From: Pseudomonas sp. LS.1a
GTDB taxonomy: Bacteria; Pseudomonadota; Gammaproteobacteria; Pseudomonadales; Pseudomonadaceae
Reading direction: 5' to 3'
Assembly (NCBI RefSeq): GCF_022533585.1
Contig: NZ_CP092827.1
Span: 5,364,001-5,428,000 of the forward strand
DNA: 64,000 nucleotides
Shown here: piece by piece, positions 38,385 through 47,407 of the stretch
Layout: the number at the start of each line of letters is the position of its first letter
How positions within the stretch are numbered: position 1 is the stretch's first letter
Made by a program: the position numbers and the translations under genes
Notes under the pieces: generated by a model
The model's database searches: none
Told to the model about the DNA's origin: nothing
Seen by the model: the letters and a program-made list of their open reading frames with translations, nothing else

Positions 38385-38433
38385 CGCCTGCATTCCTGCA
38401 GGCACCAGTGCACCGAAAGGCCGTATCAGCCGA

Positions 38434-39156
38434 TCAATCCACCTTCTCGAACTTCAAATCCCAAACCCCATGCCCCAGCCGCTCGCCGCGGCGCTCGAAC
38501 TTGGTGATCGGGCGCTCTTCCGGGCGTGGCACGTAGGTACCGTCGGCCGCACGGTTGCGATAGCCCGGGGCAGCGCTCATCACTTCCAGCATGTACTCGG
38601 CATACGGCTCCCAGTCGGTAGCCATGTGGAACACACCACCGGGCTTGAGCTTGCGCCGTACCAGCTCGGCGAACTCCAGCTGGACGATGCGGCGCTTGTG
38701 GTGACGCGCCTTGTGCCATGGGTCAGGGAAGAACAGCATCAGGCGGTCGAGGCTGTTGTCCGCCACGCAGCGGTTCAGCACTTCGATGGCATCGCAGTCA
38801 TATACCCGCAGGTTCTTCAGGCCTTGGGTCAGCACACCGTTGAGCAGCGCGCCAACACCCGGGCGGTGTACTTCCACACCGATGAAGTCCTGCTCAGGCG
38901 CGGCAGCAGCCATTTCCAGCAGGGAATGGCCCATGCCGAAGCCGATCTCCAGGGTGCGCGGCGCCGAACGGCCGAACACCTGGTCGTAGTCCACCGGGCT
39001 GTCGGCCAGCGGCAGGATGTACAGCGGGCCGCCCTGCTCCAGGCCACGTTGCTGGCCTTCGGTCATGCGCCCGGCGCGCATCACGAAACTCTTGATGCGG
39101 CGGTGCGGGCGGGCTTCGCCGTCGGGGGTGATCGGCGTATCGTGCGATTCAGTCAT
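38434..39156 (-). CDS. trmB: tRNA (guanine-N7-)-methyltransferase
   Basis: SAM-dependent enzyme forming m7G at position 46 of tRNA. 240 residues. Motif I is [15 protein letters not shown] (about 70-84), the catalytic Asp region is [18 protein letters not shown] (about 142-159), and the C-terminal [17 protein letters not shown] is diagnostic. It follows thiG by 9 bp on the same strand, a typical pseudomonad arrangement. Confidence 0.97.
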   Translation of the reverse strand: MTESHDTPITPDGEARPHRRIKSFVMRAGRMTEGQQRGLEQGGPLYILPLADSPVDYDQVFGRSAPRTLEIGFGMGHSLLEMAAAAPEQDFIGVEVHRPGVGALLNGVLTQGLKNLRVYDCDAIEVLNRCVADNSLDRLMLFFPDPWHKARHHKRRIVQLEFAELVRRKLKPGGVFHMATDWEPYAEYMLEVMSAAPGYRNRAADGTYVPRPEERPITKFERRGERLGHGVWDLKFEKVD

Positions 39157-39165
39157 CAGGGGCTC

Positions 39166-39960
39166 TTACTTGATCAGACCATCCAGCGGCGAAGAGGCGC
39201 TGGCATAGAGTTTCTTCGGCATACGGCCGGCCAGGTAGGCCATGCGACCGGCGACGATGGCGTGCTTCATGGCCTCGGCCATCAGCACCGGCTGCTGGGC
39301 GTGGGCGATGGCCGAGTTCATCAGCACCGCTTCACAGCCCATTTCCATGGCGATGGTAGCGTCGGACGCGGTACCTACACCGGCATCGACCAGCACCGGC
39401 ACCTTGGACTCTTCCAGGATGATCTGCAGGTTGTAGGGGTTGCAGATACCCAGGCCGGTACCGATCAGGCCAGCCAGCGGCATGACCGCGATGCAGCCGG
39501 CTTCGGCCAGCTGGCGGGCGATGATCGGATCGTCACTGGTGTAGACCATCACGTCGAAACCGTCCTTGACCAACACTTCGGCGGCCTTGAGGGTTTCGAT
39601 CACATTGGGGAACAGGGTTTTCTGGTCGGCCAGCACTTCCAGCTTGACCAGGTTGTGGCCATCCAGCAGTTCACGGGCCAGGCGGCAGGTGCGCACGGCT
39701 TCGACTGCGTCGTAGCAACCAGCGGTGTTCGGCAGGATGGTGTAGCGGTCCGGTGGCAACACGTCGAGCAGGTTCGGCTCGCCCGGGTTCTGGCCGATGT
39801 TGGTGCGGCGCACGGCAACGGTGACGATCTCGGCACCCGAAGCCTCGATGGCCAGGCGGGTTTCTTCCATGTCACGGTACTTGCCGGTACCGACCAGCAG
39901 GCGCGACTGGAAAGTACGCCCGGCCAGGGTGAAGGGCTTGTCGCTACGAACGTTGCTCAT
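39166..39960 (-). CDS. thiG: Thiazole synthase
   Basis: Builds the thiazole phosphate moiety of thiamine from DXP, dehydroglycine and sulfur carried by ThiS. 264-residue TIM barrel. [18 protein letters not shown] at the start, [20 protein letters not shown] in the middle, and the phosphate-binding [20 protein letters not shown] toward the end. The Schiff-base lysine is in [15 protein letters not shown]. It lies 53 bp downstream of thiS and shares its transcript. Confidence 0.97.
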   Translation of the reverse strand: MSNVRSDKPFTLAGRTFQSRLLVGTGKYRDMEETRLAIEASGAEIVTVAVRRTNIGQNPGEPNLLDVLPPDRYTILPNTAGCYDAVEAVRTCRLARELLDGHNLVKLEVLADQKTLFPNVIETLKAAEVLVKDGFDVMVYTSDDPIIARQLAEAGCIAVMPLAGLIGTGLGICNPYNLQIILEESKVPVLVDAGVGTASDATIAMEMGCEAVLMNSAIAHAQQPVLMAEAMKHAIVAGRMAYLAGRMPKKLYASASSPLDGLIK

Positions 39961-40013
39961 GGTTGTTCCTCGGGAATAGGTTGCTGGGCTTGCAGGTGAA
40001 TCGCCGGCCGGAA

Positions 40014-40214
40014 TCAGCCGCCACCGATGGCGTGGACCACTTCGACCTGGTCACCGTCGTTCAACAGCGTACTGTCGTGCTGGCTACGCGGCACGATATC
40101 CAGATTCAGCTCCACCGCGACGCGGCGCCCGGTCAGTTCCAGGCGGGCCAGCAGGGCCGCGACGCTTTCGCCAGCGGGCAATTCGTAAGGTTCACCGTTC
40201 AGTTGAATGCGCAT
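40014..40214 (-). CDS. thiS: Sulfur carrier protein ThiS
   Basis: 66-residue beta-grasp protein whose C-terminal glycine is adenylated and thiocarboxylated to give sulfur to ThiG. It starts [20 protein letters not shown] and ends in AIGGG, the required Gly-Gly tail with one extra Gly before it. The ATG at 40214 is taken over the in-frame upstream codon at 40229 because it begins at the conserved MxIxLNG. Confidence 0.95.
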   Translation of the reverse strand: MRIQLNGEPYELPAGESVAALLARLELTGRRVAVELNLDIVPRSQHDSTLLNDGDQVEVVHAIGGG

Positions 40215-40260
40215 GCGCACGGCCACCATTGTTCTTTGGGGGCCCGCATTCTAGCGCTGA

Positions 40261-40284
40261 ACCGCCCTGCAACCCAAGGGCGGT
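40261..40284. other. Hairpin between DUF423 gene and thiS
   Basis: ACCGCCCT-N8-AGGGCGGT, an 8-bp stem with no clear T run. It may weakly end the DUF423 transcript before thiS. Confidence 0.35.
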
Positions 40285-40317
40285 GCACGCCATTAGTCGC
40301 GATTGTGGACCACATGG

Positions 40318-40689
40318 TCAACCGAGCCGCCAGGCTGCAAGGCCCAGGCACAACCAGCCGGCGAGGAAGCACAGGCCACCAATCGGGGTGATGATGCCAA
40401 GCTTGCCCAAGCCACTCAGGGTCAGCAGGTACAGGCTACCGGAGAACAGCACTATCCCCAGGGCAAACAGGCCGCCAGCCCAGCCGACCAGGCGCCCCGG
40501 CAGGTGCACCGAGAGCACGGCGACGGCGAAGATCGCCAGGGCATGCACCAACTGGTAGGACACACCGGTCTGGAAGATTGCCAGGTAGTCGGCCGTCAGT
40601 CGGCTTTTCAGGCCGTGGGCGGCGAAAGCCCCCAGGGCGACACCGGTGAAGCCGAAAAAGGCGGCAAGCATCAGGAAGCTGCGAAGCAT
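40318..40689 (-). CDS. DUF423 (YgdD-like) membrane protein
   Basis: A 123-residue inner-membrane protein with about four helices. The DUF423 pattern is clear: GFTGVALGAFAAHGLKSRL, then FQTGVSYQLVHALAIFA, then FSGSLYLLTLSGLGKLGII and TPIGGLCFLAGW. Function unknown. The start MLRSFLMLAA (40689) is divergent from mtgA with a 64-bp gap. The frame extends upstream to 41025 inside mtgA, which is an antisense artefact. Confidence 0.9.
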   Translation of the reverse strand: MLRSFLMLAAFFGFTGVALGAFAAHGLKSRLTADYLAIFQTGVSYQLVHALAIFAVAVLSVHLPGRLVGWAGGLFALGIVLFSGSLYLLTLSGLGKLGIITPIGGLCFLAGWLCLGLAAWRLG

Positions 40690-40714
40690 GGGACGACTCC
40701 TTGGATCGGGTCTG

Positions 40715-40720
40715 TATAAT
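40715..40720 (+). promoter_or_regulatory. -10 box for mtgA
   Basis: TATAAT, 33 bp upstream of the mtgA start. The -35 region is poor. The 64-bp divergent gap leaves room for only one compact promoter per side. Confidence 0.5.
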
Positions 40721-40753
40721 GGCCCCTTCAACCCGTACGGCCAAGCCATCGTC

Positions 40754-41464
40754 ATGCTGCCAACCCTTCTCCGCCGCCTCTCCCGCGCCCTGCTCTGGTT
40801 CGCTGCCGGCAGCATCGTGCTGGTGCTGGTGTTCCGCTGGGTGCCACCACCCGGTACCGCGCTCATGGTCGAGCGCAAGGTGGAGTCCTGGGTGAATGGC
40901 GAGCCGATCGACCTGCAGCGCGACTGGGAGCCGTGGGAGAACATCTCCGACGATCTCAAGGTCGCGGTCATCGCTGGCGAGGACCAGAAGTTCGCCAACC
41001 ACTGGGGCTTCGACATCCCGGCCATCCAGGCGGCACTGGCCTACAACGAGCGCGGCGGCAGCATTCGCGGGGCCAGCACCCTGACCCAGCAGGTGGCCAA
41101 GAACCTGTTTCTGTGGTCCGGGCGCAGCTGGTTCCGCAAAGGGCTGGAAGCCTGGTTCACCGCATTGATCGAGCTGTTCTGGTCGAAGGAGCGGATTCTC
41201 GAGGTCTACCTGAACAGTGCCGAATGGGGCAAAGGTGTGTTTGGCGCCCAGGCTGCAGCGCGCTATCACTTTGGCGTCGATGCCAGTCGACTCAGCCGAC
41301 AGCAGGCGGCGCAGCTGGCAGCGGTGCTGCCGAGCCCGATCAAGTGGAGTGCCAGTCGGCCGAGTGCCTATGTGGCCAGCCGGGCCGGCTGGATCCGCCG
41401 GCAGATGAGCCAATTGGGTGGGCCCAGCTACCTGATGCAGCTCGACACTTCACGCAAGCTTTGA
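40754..41464 (+). CDS. mtgA: Monofunctional peptidoglycan glycosyltransferase
   Basis: GT51 enzyme polymerising lipid II without crosslinking. 236 residues. One membrane helix (about 14-34) then the catalytic Glu in AGEDQKFANHWGFD (near 75), GASTLTQQVAKNLFLW (about 105-120) and ERILEVYLNSAEWGKGVFG. The ATG at 40754 begins MLPTLLRRLSRALLWF; the longer in-frame extension overlaps the DUF423 gene on the other strand. A REP pair and a terminator follow. Confidence 0.95.
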   Translation: MLPTLLRRLSRALLWFAAGSIVLVLVFRWVPPPGTALMVERKVESWVNGEPIDLQRDWEPWENISDDLKVAVIAGEDQKFANHWGFDIPAIQAALAYNERGGSIRGASTLTQQVAKNLFLWSGRSWFRKGLEAWFTALIELFWSKERILEVYLNSAEWGKGVFGAQAAARYHFGVDASRLSRQQAAQLAAVLPSPIKWSASRPSAYVASRAGWIRRQMSQLGGPSYLMQLDTSRKL

Positions 41465-41562
41465 GGGCCTCTTCGCGGGCACGCCCGCCCTCATAGAACT
41501 GCACATGACTCATTGAATTAGCAGGGGCCCTGTGGGAGCGGGCGCGCCCGCGAAGAGGCCGG
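41465..41562. repeat. REP palindrome pair (class A)
   Basis: GGGCCTCTTCGCGGGCACGC and its inverted mate, starting at the mtgA stop and followed by a shared terminator. Confidence 0.9.
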
Positions 41563-41578
41563 CAAAGCCAACACCAAT

Positions 41579-41619
41579 AAAAAAGCCGCTCGCCCTATCC
41601 GGGCCAGCGGCTTTTCTTT
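41579..41619. terminator. Terminator between mtgA and rpoH
   Basis: AAAAAAGCCGCT and AGCGGCTTTTCTTT form the outer stem around a GC-rich loop with further pairs, with A/T runs on both sides, serving convergent mtgA and rpoH. Confidence 0.88.
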
Positions 41620-41634
41620 GCAGGCAGGGCTCGA

Positions 41635-42489
41635 TCAGACCGCGATCAGCGCCTTGACCTTGTTCATCGCATTTTTCTCCAGCTGGCGAATCCGCTCAGC
41701 CGAAACGCTGTACTTGTCCGCCAGCTCATGCAACGTGGCCTTCTCTTCCGCCAACCAGCGCTGGTAGAGAATGTCACGGCTACGTTCGTCCAGACCTTGC
41801 AGCGCTTCGTGCAGGTTGCTGGTGGAGTTGTCGCTCCAGTCGGCATCCTCCAGCTGCACCGCCGGGTCGTAACGGTGGTCTTCCAGGTAATGCGCAGGCG
41901 ACTGGAAAGCGCTGTCGTCGTCAGCTTCCGCTGCCGGATCGAAGGCCATGTCCTGGCCGCTGAGGCGGCTTTCCATCTCGCGAACTTCACGCGGCTCCAC
42001 GCCCAGGCTTTCCGCCACGCGGTGCACTTCGTCGTTGTTCAGCCAGGCCAGACGCTTCTTCTGGCTGCGCAGGTTGAAGAACAGCTTGCGCTGGGCCTTG
42101 GTGGTAGCCACCTTGACGATGCGCCAGTTGCGCAGGATGAACTCGTGGATCTCTGCCTTGATCCAGTGCACGGCGAACGACACCAGGCGCACGCCCATTT
42201 CCGGGTTGAAGCGCTTGACGGCTTTCATCAGGCCGACATTGCCTTCCTGGATCAGGTCAGCCTGGGCCAGCCCGTAGCCGGCATAGCTACGGGCGATATG
42301 TACGACGAAACGCAGGTGGGCCATCACCATTTGACGAGCGGCCTCGACATCCTGCTCATAATAGAGACGCTCGCCCAGATCACGCTCCTGCTCGACAGTC
42401 AGCAGCGGGATGCTGTTGACCGTGTGCACGTAGGCTTCCAGGTTTGCACCGGGCACCAGGGCATAGGCAGGTTGCAACGATGTGGTCAT
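41635..42489 (-). CDS. rpoH: RNA polymerase heat-shock sigma factor (sigma-32)
   Basis: Directs transcription of chaperone and protease genes. 284 residues. Region 2 is plain ([20 protein letters not shown] then [20 protein letters not shown]), and the RpoH box [11 protein letters not shown] (about 134-144) separates it from other sigma factors. Region 4 ends in [18 protein letters not shown]. It follows ftsYEX in the classical order but has its own upstream region of 111 bp with a sigma-E-type promoter and a possible sigma-70 -35 (TTGACA, 42579-42584). Confidence 0.97.
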   Translation of the reverse strand: MTTSLQPAYALVPGANLEAYVHTVNSIPLLTVEQERDLGERLYYEQDVEAARQMVMAHLRFVVHIARSYAGYGLAQADLIQEGNVGLMKAVKRFNPEMGVRLVSFAVHWIKAEIHEFILRNWRIVKVATTKAQRKLFFNLRSQKKRLAWLNNDEVHRVAESLGVEPREVREMESRLSGQDMAFDPAAEADDDSAFQSPAHYLEDHRYDPAVQLEDADWSDNSTSNLHEALQGLDERSRDILYQRWLAEEKATLHELADKYSVSAERIRQLEKNAMNKVKALIAV

Positions 42490-42537
42490 TCAAGAACCTC
42501 CGACTTACAAAACTCGCGCCTTGTGGGCGCTGCCAAC

Positions 42538-42565
42538 ATTGACCTGGAACGACGGTACAAGTTCC
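42538..42565 (-). promoter_or_regulatory. Sigma-E/AlgU-type promoter for rpoH
   Basis: On the minus strand GGAACTT, a 16-bp spacer, then TCAAT: close to the AlgU/sigma-E consensus GAACTT-N16/17-TCNNA. It lies about 50-75 bp before the rpoH start. rpoH is known to have an AlgU-dependent promoter in P. aeruginosa. Confidence 0.65.
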
Positions 42566-42600
42566 GTAGTGAAGAATTTGTCAATGCTGGCAGGTAAAAA

Positions 42601-43623
42601 CTATCGCGGCGCCAGCTCGTTCAGGTGGCGGGCCACTGCGATCCATGCACCGATATACCCCAACAGCACCGCCCCGATCAAGAGGGACAGACCATCGGAC
42701 GCCGGTACCCCGCCCAGGGCGAAGTCGCTGCCGTACAGCCCGGAAAGCCCTACCACCGCCTCGTTCAGCCAGTTCAGGCCAAACGCCAGGATGCCCCATG
42801 CGATCACGCCTGCACCCAGGCCATACAGCGCGCCCATGTACAGGAAAGGCCGGCGCACGTAGGCGTCTGTGCCGCCGACCAGCTTGATCACTTCGATCTC
42901 GGTGCGGCGGTTTTCAATGTGTAGACGAATTGTGTTACCGATTACTAACAGCAGCGCAGAAATCAGCATCACGGCCAGGCCGAAGACGAAGCGGTCACCC
43001 AGCTTGAGGATGGCCGCCAGGCGCTCGACCCACACCAGGTCGAGCTGCGCCGTTTCCACCCGTGGCAGCTCCGACAAGCGCTGACGCAAGGCTTCCAGGG
43101 CTGGTTTGTCGACCTCGGTCGGGGTCACCACCACCACGCCAGGCAGCGGGTTGTCGGGCAGTTCACGCAGGGCTTCGCCCAGGCCGGACTGCTGCTGGAA
43201 CTCCTCCAGCGCCTGCTCGCGGCTGACATACTGCGCGTCGGCCACACCAGGCATGCCCTTGATCTCGTCGCGCAGCGCCTCGCCTTCGCGGCTGCCGGCA
43301 TCGAGCTTGAGGTACAGCGAAATTTGCGCGGCGCGCTGCCACGAGCCGCCAAGCTGCTCGACGTTCTTCAGCAGCAACGACAGGCCCATGGGCATGCTCA
43401 GCGCCACCGCCATCACCAGGCAGGTGAAAAAGCTGCCGATCGGCTGCTTGCCCAGGCGACGCAGGCTGTCGGCCATGCTGGCACGGTGGCTTTCCAGCCA
43501 GGCATGCAGCAGCGTGCGGAAATCCGGGCCGTCATCGTCGTCGCGCTTTTTCTTCGCCGGTTGCGGGTCGGCCGGTTTCGGCGCAACCCGCTCGGAAACC
43601 TTCGGCGTACGTGTAGTGCTCAT
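42601..43623 (-). CDS. ftsX: Cell-division membrane protein FtsX
   Basis: Permease-like partner of FtsE; the complex controls septal amidases through a periplasmic loop. 340 residues with a hydrophilic N-terminal tail rich in Lys/Asp (KKKRDDDDGPDF), helix 1 near 62-82, a large periplasmic domain (about 85-215) and three C-terminal helices. IRLHIENRRTEIEVIKLVGG is typical. It overlaps ftsE by 4 bp. Confidence 0.96.
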   Translation of the reverse strand: MSTTRTPKVSERVAPKPADPQPAKKKRDDDDGPDFRTLLHAWLESHRASMADSLRRLGKQPIGSFFTCLVMAVALSMPMGLSLLLKNVEQLGGSWQRAAQISLYLKLDAGSREGEALRDEIKGMPGVADAQYVSREQALEEFQQQSGLGEALRELPDNPLPGVVVVTPTEVDKPALEALRQRLSELPRVETAQLDLVWVERLAAILKLGDRFVFGLAVMLISALLLVIGNTIRLHIENRRTEIEVIKLVGGTDAYVRRPFLYMGALYGLGAGVIAWGILAFGLNWLNEAVVGLSGLYGSDFALGGVPASDGLSLLIGAVLLGYIGAWIAVARHLNELAPR

Positions 43624-44291
43624 TGCCCGGCCTCCCCATCGCCGATCAAGCGGCCGCGCTGCAAGGTCAGCATGCGGTGGCGCATGCGCGCAATCAGTGC
43701 CAGGTCGTGGCTGGCGATCAATACCGTGGTACCCAGGCGGTTGATATCCTCGAACACGCCCATGATCTCTGCTGCCAGGCGTGGGTCGAGGTTACCGGTG
43801 GGCTCGTCGGCCAGCAGCAGGGCTGGCTGGTGAACGATGGCGCGGGCGATACCCACCCGCTGCTGCTGCCCGGTGGACAGGTCGGCCGGAAACAGCTCGC
43901 CCTTGTCGGCCAGCGACACACGCTCCAGCGCCGAGTCCACGCGCTTGGCGACCTCGGCCTTGGACAGGCCGAGAATCTGCAGCGGCAAGGCGATGTTGTT
44001 GAACACCGTGCGATCGAACAACAGCTGGTGGTTCTGGAACACCACGCCGATCTGCCGGCGCAGGAACGGGATCTGCGAATTGCTGATCTGGCCCAGGTCC
44101 TGCCCGGCCAGCATCAGCTTGCCGCTGGTCGGGCGTTCCATGGCCAGCAGCAGGCGCAGCAAGGTGCTCTTGCCCGCGCCCGAATGGCCGGTGACGAACA
44201 GGAATTCGCCCCGGCGCGCCCGGAAACTCAGCTCATGCAAACCCACATGACCATTGGGGTAGCGCTTGGCAACCTGTTCGAATCGGATCAT
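43620..44291 (-). CDS. ftsE: Cell-division ATP-binding protein FtsE
   Basis: ABC-type ATPase, 223 residues. Walker A GHSGAGKSTLLRLLL (35-49), Q-loop GVVFQNHQLL, signature LSTGQQQRVGIARAI (about 138-152) and Walker B LLLADEPTGNLD (about 157-168) are intact. It lies 2 bp after ftsY and overlaps ftsX, so ftsYEX is one operon. Confidence 0.97.
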   Translation of the reverse strand: MIRFEQVAKRYPNGHVGLHELSFRARRGEFLFVTGHSGAGKSTLLRLLLAMERPTSGKLMLAGQDLGQISNSQIPFLRRQIGVVFQNHQLLFDRTVFNNIALPLQILGLSKAEVAKRVDSALERVSLADKGELFPADLSTGQQQRVGIARAIVHQPALLLADEPTGNLDPRLAAEIMGVFEDINRLGTTVLIASHDLALIARMRHRMLTLQRGRLIGDGEAGQ

Positions 44292-44293
44292 GG

Positions 44294-45820
44294 TCAGTCT
44301 CGCTCGGCGAACAGAGCCTTGACGAACGGCTCGGCTTCGAAGGTACGCAGGTCGTCGATGCCTTCACCGACACCGATGAAGCGGATCGGCAGCTTGAACT
44401 GCTTGGCCAGGGCGAAGATCACACCGCCCTTGGCAGTGCCGTCCAGCTTGGTCAGGGCCAGACCGGTCAGTTCGACGCTCTGGTTGAAGTACTTGGCCTG
44501 GCTGATGGCGTTCTGGCCGGTGCCGGCATCGAGCACCAGCAGCACCTCGTGCGGCGCCTCGGCGTCGAGCTTGCCGATGACCCGGCGGACCTTCTTCAGC
44601 TCTTCCATCAGGTTGTCTTTGGTGTGCAGGCGGCCAGCGGTGTCGGCGATCAGCACGTCGACACCACGGGCCTTGGCGGCCTGTACGGCATCGAAGATCA
44701 CCGAAGCGGAGTCGGCACCGGTGTGCTGGGCGATCACCGGGATCTGGTTACGCTCGCCCCACACCTGCAACTGCTCGACCGCAGCGGCACGGAAGGTGTC
44801 ACCAGCTGCCAGCATCACTTTCTTGCCTTCAAGCTGCAGCTTCTTGGCCAGTTTGCCGATGGTGGTGGTCTTGCCGGCACCGTTCACACCGACCACCAGG
44901 ATCACATAAGGCTTGTTCTGCGCCTGTACCACCAGTGGCTGCTCGACCGGGCGCAGCAGCGCAGCCAGCTCTTCCTGCAGCGACTTGTACAGGGCATCGG
45001 CGTCGGCCAGCTGCTTGCGTGCAACCTTCTGGGTCAGGTTCTGGACGATGGTCGAAGTGGCTTCCACACCAACGTCGGCGGTCAGCAGGCGGGTTTCGAT
45101 TTCGTCGAGCAGGTCGTCATCGATGACTTTCTTGCCCAGGAACAGGCTGGCCATGCCCTCGCCGATGCTGGCGCTGGTCTTCGACAGGCCCTGCTTGAGG
45201 CGGGCGAAGAAGCCGGGCTTGGCCTGTTCGGCCTGCGCGGCGACCGGGGCCGCAGCCACAGGGGCAGCAGGCGCTGGTGCAGGGCGTTCCGGGATGGCGG
45301 GCGGCGCTTTCGGCTCCAGGTCCGGCACCAGGGCCACGGGCTCTTCGGCAACCGGCAGCACCAGGTTGCTGACCGGCGCGACCGGCTCGACGACCGGGGC
45401 CGCCTCGACAGGGGCCGGTTCGACCAGGGCTGCCTGCAAGGGCATCGACGCGACCGGTTGCGGTGCAGGTGCCACCAACGGCCGGGACGCGACCGGTTCG
45501 GGCTCAGGGGCCTGCAACGGCTGGGAAGCAACCGGTTCGGGAACGGGGGCCTCGACTACCGGGGACAGGGCTGGTGCGGGGACCTGCTGCGGTTCAGTCA
45601 GCTGTGGGGCCGCAGGGGCCTGAACGGGCTCGGGGGCCTGTGCCACTTCGGCGGTAGATCCCTCGACCGGAGCGGCTGCAGGCTGCTCGACGGCGGGGGC
45701 TTCATTCGCGGGCACGCCCGTTGCCACAGGTTGCTGCGGTTTCTTGCGGAACCAGCTGAACAGGCCTTTCTTTTCGCCAGCCTCGGCCGGCGCTTTTTTG
45801 TCGTCGTTGGAACCAAACAT
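44294..45820 (-). CDS. ftsY: Signal recognition particle receptor FtsY
   Basis: GTPase that docks SRP-ribosome complexes at the membrane. 508 residues. A basic N-terminus (FSWFRKKPQQP) leads into a long Pro/Ala/Glu-rich A domain (about 30-190, with repeated PVASQPLQAPEPEPVASRPL-type units). The NG domain follows: GVNGAGKTTTIGKLAKKL (about 312-329), DTAGRLHTKDNLMEEL and TKLDGTAKGG. The A domain is more repetitive than usual, from low-complexity expansion. First gene of ftsYEX; divergent from the M16 peptidases. Confidence 0.96.
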   Translation of the reverse strand: MFGSNDDKKAPAEAGEKKGLFSWFRKKPQQPVATGVPANEAPAVEQPAAAPVEGSTAEVAQAPEPVQAPAAPQLTEPQQVPAPALSPVVEAPVPEPVASQPLQAPEPEPVASRPLVAPAPQPVASMPLQAALVEPAPVEAAPVVEPVAPVSNLVLPVAEEPVALVPDLEPKAPPAIPERPAPAPAAPVAAAPVAAQAEQAKPGFFARLKQGLSKTSASIGEGMASLFLGKKVIDDDLLDEIETRLLTADVGVEATSTIVQNLTQKVARKQLADADALYKSLQEELAALLRPVEQPLVVQAQNKPYVILVVGVNGAGKTTTIGKLAKKLQLEGKKVMLAAGDTFRAAAVEQLQVWGERNQIPVIAQHTGADSASVIFDAVQAAKARGVDVLIADTAGRLHTKDNLMEELKKVRRVIGKLDAEAPHEVLLVLDAGTGQNAISQAKYFNQSVELTGLALTKLDGTAKGGVIFALAKQFKLPIRFIGVGEGIDDLRTFEAEPFVKALFAERD

Positions 45821-46051
45821 GGAAGACGGCTATCTCAGGGTAGCGATGGGCCAGCTATGGCGCATCAGGAATTCTCTCTACGCAGAACAGACTATCTTGA
45901 AGCCGGCTGGTTCATGCGCAACGTTTTGTCTTAGTGTCCTGCGGGCCAGAACGGCGACAGGCATGGTCGCCAGGCAACCGGATCAGTATCCTAGCACCTC
46001 CTGGCCCGCCGACGCTAAACCCAGCGGGCCGTCGAACAGGTTAAACACCGT

Positions 46052-47407
46052 ATGAATGCTCTAGCCCGCCGCGCCGCTGGCCTGTTGCTTGGCACGCTCT
46101 GCCTGCCACTCACGGCCTTCGCCGCCGATGTGCAACCCACCCACGAATTCATCCTCGACAACGGCCTGAAAGTGGTCGTGCGCGAGGACCATCGCGCCCC
46201 GGTGGTTGTCTCGCAGATCTGGTACAAGGTTGGCTCCAGCTACGAAACCCCGGGCCAGACCGGCCTGTCCCACGCGCTGGAACACATGATGTTCAAAGGC
46301 AGCGCCAAGGTCGGCCCCGGCGAGGCCTCGCGCATCCTGCGTGACATTGGCGCCGAAGAAAACGCCTTCACCAGTGATGACTACACCGCCTATTACCAGG
46401 TACTGGCCCGCGACCGCCTGCCGGTGGCCCTGGAGCTGGAGGCCGACCGCCTGGCCAGCCTGCGCCTGCCCGCCGACGAGTTCAGCCGCGAAATCGAGGT
46501 GATCAAGGAAGAACGCCGCCTGCGCACCGACGACCAGCCCAACGCCAAGGCGTTCGAGCTGTTCCGCGCCATGGCCTACCCGGCCAGCGGCTACCACACC
46601 CCGACCATCGGCTGGATGGCCGACCTGGAGCGCATGAAGGTCGAGGAACTGCGCCACTGGTACGAAGCCTGGTACGCCCCCAATAACGCCACCCTGGTGG
46701 TGGTCGGCGATGTCACCGCCGATGAGGTCAAGGGCCTGGCGCAAAAGTACTTCGGCAGCATCCCCAAACGTGCCGTGCCGCCGGCCAAGTTGCCGCTCGA
46801 ACTGGCCAAACCAGGCCAGCGCCAGCTGACCCTGCATGTGCGCACCCAGTTGCCGAGCCTGATCTACGGTTTCAACGTACCTGGCCTGCCCACTGCCAAG
46901 GACCCGCGTACAGTGCATGCCCTGCGCCTGATCTCGGCGCTGCTCGACGGCGGCTACAGTGCCCGCATGCCGGCACGCCTGGAGCGTGGCCAGGAGCTGG
47001 TGGCCGGCGCTTCGTCCAGCTACAACGCCTTCACCCGTGGCGACAGCCTGTTCCTGATCTCGGCCACCCCGAACGTGCAGAAGCAGAAAACCCTCACCGA
47101 TGTCGAGAAAGGCGTCTGGCAGCTGCTGGATGAGCTCAAGACCACCCCACCCAGCGCCGAAGAGCTGGAGCGCGTACGCGCCCAGGTCATTGCCGGCCTG
47201 GTCTACGACCGCGACTCCATCAGCAGCCAGGCCACCACCATCGGGCAACTGGAAACCGTCGGCCTGTCCTGGAAGCTGATCGACAGCGAGCTGGACGAAC
47301 TCAGGCGCGTTACCCCGCAGGACATCCAGAACGCCGCGCGCACCTACTTCACCCGCGAACGCCTGAGCGTTGCCCATGTACTGCCCGAGGAGTCCGCTCA
47401 TGAGTGA
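46052..47407 (+). CDS. M16 zinc peptidase (active subunit)
   Basis: A 451-residue periplasmic protein with a signal peptide (MNALARRAAGLLLGTLCLPL and on to TAFA). The inverted zinc motif HxxEH is intact as H74-A-L-E-H78, and the downstream Glu is in the EVIKEERRLRTDD region. Two M16 halves are seen. Adjacent gene encodes an M16 partner without the zinc motif, so they probably form an active/inactive heterodimer as in mitochondrial processing peptidase-like bacterial pairs. Substrate unknown. Confidence 0.93.
   Translation: MNALARRAAGLLLGTLCLPLTAFAADVQPTHEFILDNGLKVVVREDHRAPVVVSQIWYKVGSSYETPGQTGLSHALEHMMFKGSAKVGPGEASRILRDIGAEENAFTSDDYTAYYQVLARDRLPVALELEADRLASLRLPADEFSREIEVIKEERRLRTDDQPNAKAFELFRAMAYPASGYHTPTIGWMADLERMKVEELRHWYEAWYAPNNATLVVVGDVTADEVKGLAQKYFGSIPKRAVPPAKLPLELAKPGQRQLTLHVRTQLPSLIYGFNVPGLPTAKDPRTVHALRLISALLDGGYSARMPARLERGQELVAGASSSYNAFTRGDSLFLISATPNVQKQKTLTDVEKGVWQLLDELKTTPPSAEELERVRAQVIAGLVYDRDSISSQATTIGQLETVGLSWKLIDSELDELRRVTPQDIQNAARTYFTRERLSVAHVLPEESAHE

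Noticed and set aside
42490..42530. RNA thermometer in the rpoH leader
   Set aside because: No stem that clearly traps the ribosome site could be drawn with confidence from the short leader.
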